A stretch of 37,228 bases of DNA from Verrucomicrobiota bacterium (GTDB lineage: Bacteria; Verrucomicrobiota; Verrucomicrobiia; Limisphaerales; JAHDYP01): positions 1-37,228 of the forward strand of contig JAHDYP010000054.1 of NCBI GenBank assembly GCA_023383055.1, given 5' to 3'. Below, one piece after another: positions 33,536 through 37,228 of the stretch. The translations under genes and the position numbers were made by a program. The notes under the pieces were generated by a model that saw only the letters and a list, made by a program, of their open reading frames with translations, searched no databases and was not told the DNA's origin. Position 1 is the stretch's first letter. The number at the start of each line of letters is the position of its first letter.

Positions 33536-34783
33536 TTAGTGGGCGCCGAGGCGGCGGAAGAGGCCCTGCCAGGTGCTGGTGCTGGTGACCGGTTTCCAGA
33601 ACGGTTCGCCGCCGCCGCGCAAGACCGCGTCGAGATCGTACTGCACCATGAAGGTCAGGCTCATCGCTCCTCGGCCATCCTCGCGCATGGCGTTGACACC
33701 GTAGGCGGCGACCGCGCCGATTTGCCAGCCGCGTGACGGGGTCTGGTAAACCAGGCCCGCGCCGAAGCCCGCGTGCCAGGGGTCGCTCTGTTCGAAACCA
33801 GGCAGGTAATCGACCACGCCCACCGAACCGAAGGCGAGCATATTCCAGGACGCGGACCGGTCGATCGGTTGGTAGAACTGTCCGCTGAGCAGGGCGAAGT
33901 GATCGGCCGAGATCTCCTCGATATGATAGCCGGGCAGGCTCAGGGGAAACTCGGCCACCAGCGGCAGGAAACTGCCGAGCCGAAAGGCACTGAAACGGTC
34001 GGTGTCCAGGCCGGCGCCGGCGGTCAGGCTCACCTCGAAGTGCTGTCGGCTCCGTTCGAGGGTGTAGGCAAAGAGCGCGCGGCCCCAAAAGAGATGGGTG
34101 ATGGCCTCGATCCGGCGGTCGCCGTTGAAGCCGTAGTAGTCATGATTGAACCGGTATTGCCCCTCGTACCACAGCGAAAACTCGCCGGCAAGCTGCGGGC
34201 TCAAGTAAGGTTCGCGCCCGCCCAGGCGCAGCCCGGCGCGCCAAATCAGCGAAGCCTCGTCGTCGGGCACCTGGAACTCCGGGTCGGTATCCTGGTCGCG
34301 GGTGTAGAACGATCCGTGGATCGCGCCGCGGAGGACGCCGTACACGGGGGCGAGGTCGCCTGGATTGAACAGGTGATAGACGCTGCCGTTGAGCTCGGCG
34401 GAGTGACCGGTGAACGATTCCGCCGTGATGTAATCGCCCTGGCGCATCTCCGAGTAGCTGTCGGCAAACCCGCCGCCACTCAGGCCCAAAGCCAGGTCGG
34501 TGTTGGGCGACAACGCCTCGCGGATGCCCAACTCGGAATCGACAAAGACCGGCACCACCGCCAGTCGCAGGGTCAGGTTGGTCTGCAGGAATTGGGGTTC
34601 GTTGTGGTAGTAGAAGGCGTAGGCCGCCACGGGGCCATGCTCATGCACGGGCAGGGCGTAACCCATTTGGAACACCCGCCGTTGCACCGGATCGATCTGG
34701 GCCGACAAGTCGGTCGCCACCCCGAGCGCCAACGCGCACCAGGCGATCCGCAAACACCCGCCATATCGGTGATGATTACGCAT
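33536..34783 (-). CDS. Probable outer-membrane beta-barrel protein
   Basis: 415 residues. A signal peptide (LRIAWCALALGVATDLSAQ) is followed by alternating polar/hydrophobic strands rich in aromatic residues, for example VAAYAFYYHNEPQFL, EFSLWYEGQYRFNHDYYGF and HFEVSLTAGAGLDTD. This fits an outer-membrane barrel but matches no family I can name. The final residue is histidine rather than the usual phenylalanine. It lies six bases downstream of an uncharacterised gene on the same strand, probably co-transcribed. The 33367-33535 gap after it shows only a GGCGCCGGCGCC palindrome (around 33510-33521), which could help end transcription. Confidence 0.72.
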   Translation of the reverse strand: MRNHHRYGGCLRIAWCALALGVATDLSAQIDPVQRRVFQMGYALPVHEHGPVAAYAFYYHNEPQFLQTNLTLRLAVVPVFVDSELGIREALSPNTDLALGLSGGGFADSYSEMRQGDYITAESFTGHSAELNGSVYHLFNPGDLAPVYGVLRGAIHGSFYTRDQDTDPEFQVPDDEASLIWRAGLRLGGREPYLSPQLAGEFSLWYEGQYRFNHDYYGFNGDRRIEAITHLFWGRALFAYTLERSRQHFEVSLTAGAGLDTDRFSAFRLGSFLPLVAEFPLSLPGYHIEEISADHFALLSGQFYQPIDRSASWNMLAFGSVGVVDYLPGFEQSDPWHAGFGAGLVYQTPSRGWQIGAVAAYGVNAMREDGRGAMSLTFMVQYDLDAVLRGGGEPFWKPVTSTSTWQGLFRRLGAH

Positions 34784-34789
34784 CCGACC

Positions 34790-35347
34790 CTATTTCAGCC
34801 GTGCCAGCAAAGCGGTGATGTGGTCCACCGTCAATTCGGCCGGCTCGCCCTCCCACTCGACGCGCGGCAGGAACGGTTTGAATCTCTGGTGCAACCAGCG
34901 TGCCTGATACGTGCCCGGCATGCGCGACACCGGGCTGTCCGCCGCCAACACGAGGACGGTCAGGAGGTCGCCTTCGGTCAGCACACCGCCCGTGTGCAGC
35001 AGTTCACCCAGCCGCGCCACCATGCGCAAATCGCCCGGATCGCGTTCGAACGTGGCCAGATACCGCTCCACCAGGGACCCGGCGAACACCGCGAGGTTCC
35101 GTTGTTGCGCCGCGCTGCAGGCGACCAGGTGTTCTCGCAGCGCGGCGGTGAGCGGCGCGGAGAAATAGAGTTCCTCGTCCTCCGTGAAGCCCGCGTCATC
35201 CGCGGATTTCTCGAGCCGGCACAGTTCCAGATTGGCATACCACAGCACTCGTTCGACGTAATCGGCGGCAGGCACACCCGCCTGCAAGGCCCGGTGTTTC
35301 AGCGTGGCAACGACCGAGTTGCGCAACCTCAGGTGAAGCAGGTTCAT
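34790..35347 (-). CDS. Uncharacterised soluble protein
   Basis: 185 residues, mostly alpha-helical in character, no signal or membrane segment. I recognise no family. The N-terminus (LRNSVVATLKHRALQAGVPA) loosely recalls small DNA-binding helices but carries no clear motif. It is encoded six bases upstream of the outer-membrane barrel gene, so the two are likely co-expressed. The start at 35347 is the only reasonable ATG near the 5' end. Confidence 0.65.
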   Translation of the reverse strand: MNLLHLRLRNSVVATLKHRALQAGVPAADYVERVLWYANLELCRLEKSADDAGFTEDEELYFSAPLTAALREHLVACSAAQQRNLAVFAGSLVERYLATFERDPGDLRMVARLGELLHTGGVLTEGDLLTVLVLAADSPVSRMPGTYQARWLHQRFKPFLPRVEWEGEPAELTVDHITALLARLK

Positions 35348-35432
35348 ACTCCAATGCCGCCGTTAACGGGCGCACACCGTTCGCATTCAGGCACGACCCG
35401 AAAACCGATGCGAGCCAATTCCCGCCGAAGCC

Positions 35433-36632
35433 CTACCCGGCTTGCCGCGTCCAGGCGGCCAGTTCCCCGCCAGCCAGGTCGGAGACGACCAAAGTCAGCT
35501 CGGTCCGCGTGACAGAACCGCGAATGAGCGTGGACGCCTCCGGTTTGGGACCGCCTCCGATGATTTGGGCGTAGGGTTTGGTTCGATCTGGAGGAAACAG
35601 GGCATGCTGGTGTGTATGTCCGGAAATCAGAGCGGCGAAGTGGTGTTTCGCCAGCAGCCGATGCCAGTCCGAGCGGGCGTCACTGGCGTCGGTGGCCGGC
35701 CCCTGGTTTTTCCACCAGAGGGGGATGTGGCAAAAGGCGATCCGGAAAGCCGCCTGTTGGAGATGAGGTTGTTCGAGTTCGGACTCGAGCCAGGCTGCCT
35801 GTTGCCTTCGATACGCGACGAAATCGCCCAGGCCGGCATAGACGGGGGTATCGTCCGGCTTGTCTTCACCGGCATCGAGGACCACGACGCCGAGCGGTCC
35901 GTGACGAAACGAGTAATAGGGGCGTCCACCGGGCAGGTCGATGAATCGGGACAACGAGCGTGCCGCCGGGCCGCGCACGTCGTGGTTGCCACGCGCGAAC
36001 ACGAGCGGGAGCTCCCGGGTAAAGGGCTGTCCGCCGGCGCCAAGGTAATGTTGGACCATCTGTTCTTCGCGATAATTGTCGTTGGTGATGTCCCCGTTCC
36101 AGGCCAGGAAGTCGGCGGGCGCGCGCGAAGTCTGTTCCATGAGCCGGGCGAGGGTGTGGGTGTTTTCGTGGGTGTCGTTCCAGACGACGAACCGCATCTG
36201 GGCGGCGTTGGGATCGAAGGTGCGAAAGCTGAACCGATCGGTGGCGATCGGCTCGCCGCGGCGGATGTCGTAGGCAGTGCGAAAATCGATGGGACAGGCG
36301 TGCACGCGGTAGTAATACCGTTGCCCGGGGCGCAGGCCGGTGAGGCGGATCGAGTGGGCCAGCGCGTCAAATGGCTTCAAACCGTCGCGGGCGCCGTCGG
36401 CGATGCGGCCGAGATGCTCGGTTTCGCCGTATTCGACCCAGGCGGTGCTTGGGCCGTTCACACCGATGGCGACGGTCAGGGCATCGGCGCCGGGGTTTTG
36501 CAGCGAGGGCGCCGTCGTAAAGGCCAGACCGGTCGGCGGCGCCTCGGGCTGGGCGGCCCGGAGCAGCGTGTTGGAAGTGGCGGCGAGCAGGCCGGTCGCG
36601 CCCGCATGCTTGAGGAAATGTCGGCGGTTCAT
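35433..36632 (-). CDS. Tat-exported calcineurin-like metallophosphoesterase with an N-terminal FN3-like domain
   Basis: 399 residues. NRRHFLKHAGATGLLAATS is a twin-arginine signal. Residues ~35-138 look like the beta-sandwich before purple-acid-phosphatase-type catalytic domains (STAWVEYGETE, LTGLRPGQRYYYRVHAC). The metal site is complete: D153/H155 (NDTHEN), D181 (NGDITND), GNHD at 215-218, H302 (CHIP) and GHTH at 338-341. It should cleave phosphomonoesters or diesters outside the cytoplasm, perhaps to obtain phosphate; the substrate is unknown. No Shine-Dalgarno sequence is evident before the ATG at 36632. It lies 85 bases before the uncharacterised gene. Confidence 0.93.
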   Translation of the reverse strand: MNRRHFLKHAGATGLLAATSNTLLRAAQPEAPPTGLAFTTAPSLQNPGADALTVAIGVNGPSTAWVEYGETEHLGRIADGARDGLKPFDALAHSIRLTGLRPGQRYYYRVHACPIDFRTAYDIRRGEPIATDRFSFRTFDPNAAQMRFVVWNDTHENTHTLARLMEQTSRAPADFLAWNGDITNDNYREEQMVQHYLGAGGQPFTRELPLVFARGNHDVRGPAARSLSRFIDLPGGRPYYSFRHGPLGVVVLDAGEDKPDDTPVYAGLGDFVAYRRQQAAWLESELEQPHLQQAAFRIAFCHIPLWWKNQGPATDASDARSDWHRLLAKHHFAALISGHTHQHALFPPDRTKPYAQIIGGGPKPEASTLIRGSVTRTELTLVVSDLAGGELAAWTRQAG

Positions 36633-36702
36633 GGCGCCAGTTTAGCCTGGGTTCTTCCTGTAGGCATGCGCTTTTTGAACCGGCACACCAGAGTGCGGCC
36701 GT

Positions 36703-36718
36703 GAACCTGTCACCCTGT
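36703..36718 (-). repeat. Copy 3 of the dispersed CAGGGTGACAGGTTC word, opposite strand
   Basis: Read on the minus strand the word is intact at 36717-36703. It lies about 70 bases from the double-hairpin repeat in the 36633-36878 gap; copy 2 is likewise about 320 bases from the other double hairpin. That association may be chance. Confidence 0.7.
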
Positions 36719-36786
36719 CCGGGACTGAGTTTGACGGAGACGGCTTGGTGCGCGGCGAGAAGGCCATCGATGCACATTCCAGGACG

Positions 36787-36828
36787 GCAGGCTGGGCAGC
36801 CTGCGAAACAGCAGGTTAGGCAACCCGC
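36787..36828 (-). repeat. Double-hairpin interspersed repeat, copy 2
   Basis: GCAGGCT/AGCCTGC (36787-36804) is a perfect seven-base stem with a four-base loop. GCAGGTT/AACCCGC (36811-36828) has the same layout with one G-U-type mismatch. The spacer GAAACA is close to the complement of the TGTTCC spacer in copy 1, so this copy is inverted relative to 28959-29000. It lies between the phosphoesterase gene and the Uma2 gene. Confidence 0.85.
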
Positions 36829-36878
36829 GCTACAGGGACGGGCACGACGGTGATCGGGCGAGACGGGACTTTCTATGG

Positions 36879-37228
36879 TCACTCCCAATCCCATTCCTTG
36901 AACAAGTCAGCGATGGGATAGCGGAATTCAGGCAGTAATAGACCGCCCTCGAGATAGCCGCCGGAACCAATGAGTTGGCGGCGGGTGGGGGTTTGGCAGA
37001 CCTCGACACGTTGCTGTTCGGGATCGACGATCCAGGCGAGTTGAGTGCCACTCGCAAAGAAGTCCTTCAAGCACTGATCGATCTCGGTGCGGGTGTTATT
37101 GGACGAGAGAATCTCCACCGCGAGGTCCGGCGCGCCCGGGAAGAACCGTCGCTCGTTGGGCTTGAATCCGAGCGAATTCATGCGGGCGCGTGAGACAAAG
37201 GAAATGTCCGGCGCGCGGCAGTTGCGGT
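36879..37228 (-). CDS. Uma2-family (DUF820) protein, N-terminus cut by the window edge
   Basis: About 115 residues lie in the window; the frame stays open to base 37228, so the 5' end is missing. The segment RAPDISFVSRAR followed by GAPDLAVEILSS and LAWIVDPEQQRVEV matches the Uma2/DUF820 family, predicted PD-(D/E)xK endonuclease-fold proteins that are very abundant in cyanobacteria and planctomycete-verrucomicrobial genomes. Its usual length is about 180-200 residues, so roughly 70 are missing. An internal ATG at 37181 exists but would remove the conserved RAPDISF strand. The biological role of the family is poorly known. Confidence 0.85.
   Translation of the reverse strand, partial: RNCRAPDISFVSRARMNSLGFKPNERRFFPGAPDLAVEILSSNNTRTEIDQCLKDFFASGTQLAWIVDPEQQRVEVCQTPTRRQLIGSGGYLEGGLLLPEFRYPIADLFKEWDWE

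Noticed and set aside
33773..35512. 579-codon plus-strand frame opposite the barrel and its neighbour
   Set aside because: It spans two genes and an intergenic gap and has no domain. The opposite strand has a signal peptide and a beta-strand pattern.

Overview
The window is GC-rich, densely coding bacterial DNA that most resembles a verrucomicrobial chromosome (Pedosphaera/Limisphaera-type). The evidence is indirect: a stand-alone prepilin-like protein with a DG motif, several Tat-exported sugar-metabolism enzymes, a PPLPDHELL-type serine/threonine kinase, a sigma factor fused to a membrane segment and a secretin-like domain, and small interspersed hairpin repeats. No rRNA, tRNA, CRISPR array, integrase or transposase gene was found. 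Genes are cut at both ends: ndk on the left and a Uma2-family gene on the right.

Layout. 1-2.2 kb: ndk start, a repeat arm, and a membrane protein carrying a low-molecular-weight phosphatase (LMW-PTP) domain. 2.3-3.2 kb: a UDP-glucuronate-type epimerase on the opposite strand. 3.3-9.5 kb (minus strand): rho, a three-domain LMW-PTP/RpiB/SHMT fusion, an S41-like protein without its catalytic residues, and purD. 9.6-14.7 kb (plus strand): purC, then two translationally coupled signalling genes. The first has a degenerate cyclase domain, a pseudokinase and a polytopic membrane domain; the second has an intact-looking kinase and a TIR-like domain. 14.8-16.2 kb: a divergent Nramp-like transporter, followed by a 157-bp element with inverted ends. 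16.5-25.5 kb (plus strand): a lactonase-like propeller, a prepilin-like protein, a Gfo/Idh/MocA protein, a TIM-barrel isomerase-like protein, and a 1468-residue two-module glycogen debranching enzyme. 25.6-29.3 kb: the sigma/secretin fusion, a coiled-coil zinc-ribbon membrane protein and two small proteins, with repeats between them. 29.4-37.2 kb (minus strand): an MFS transporter, a hybrid histidine kinase, an outer-membrane-barrel candidate with an uncharacterised partner, a Tat-exported metallophosphoesterase and the Uma2 fragment.

How it fits together. SHMT makes glycine and a one-carbon unit; PurD uses glycine and PurC acts later in IMP synthesis, so 4.9-10.5 kb reads as a glycine/purine block. 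The 16.5-25.5 kb block is carbohydrate-oriented. The strongest candidates for new biology are the coupled pseudokinase and kinase-TIR pair, the LMW-PTP/RpiB/SHMT fusion, and the sigma factor ending in a secretin-like domain. All assignments come from reading motifs by eye; no database search was run.
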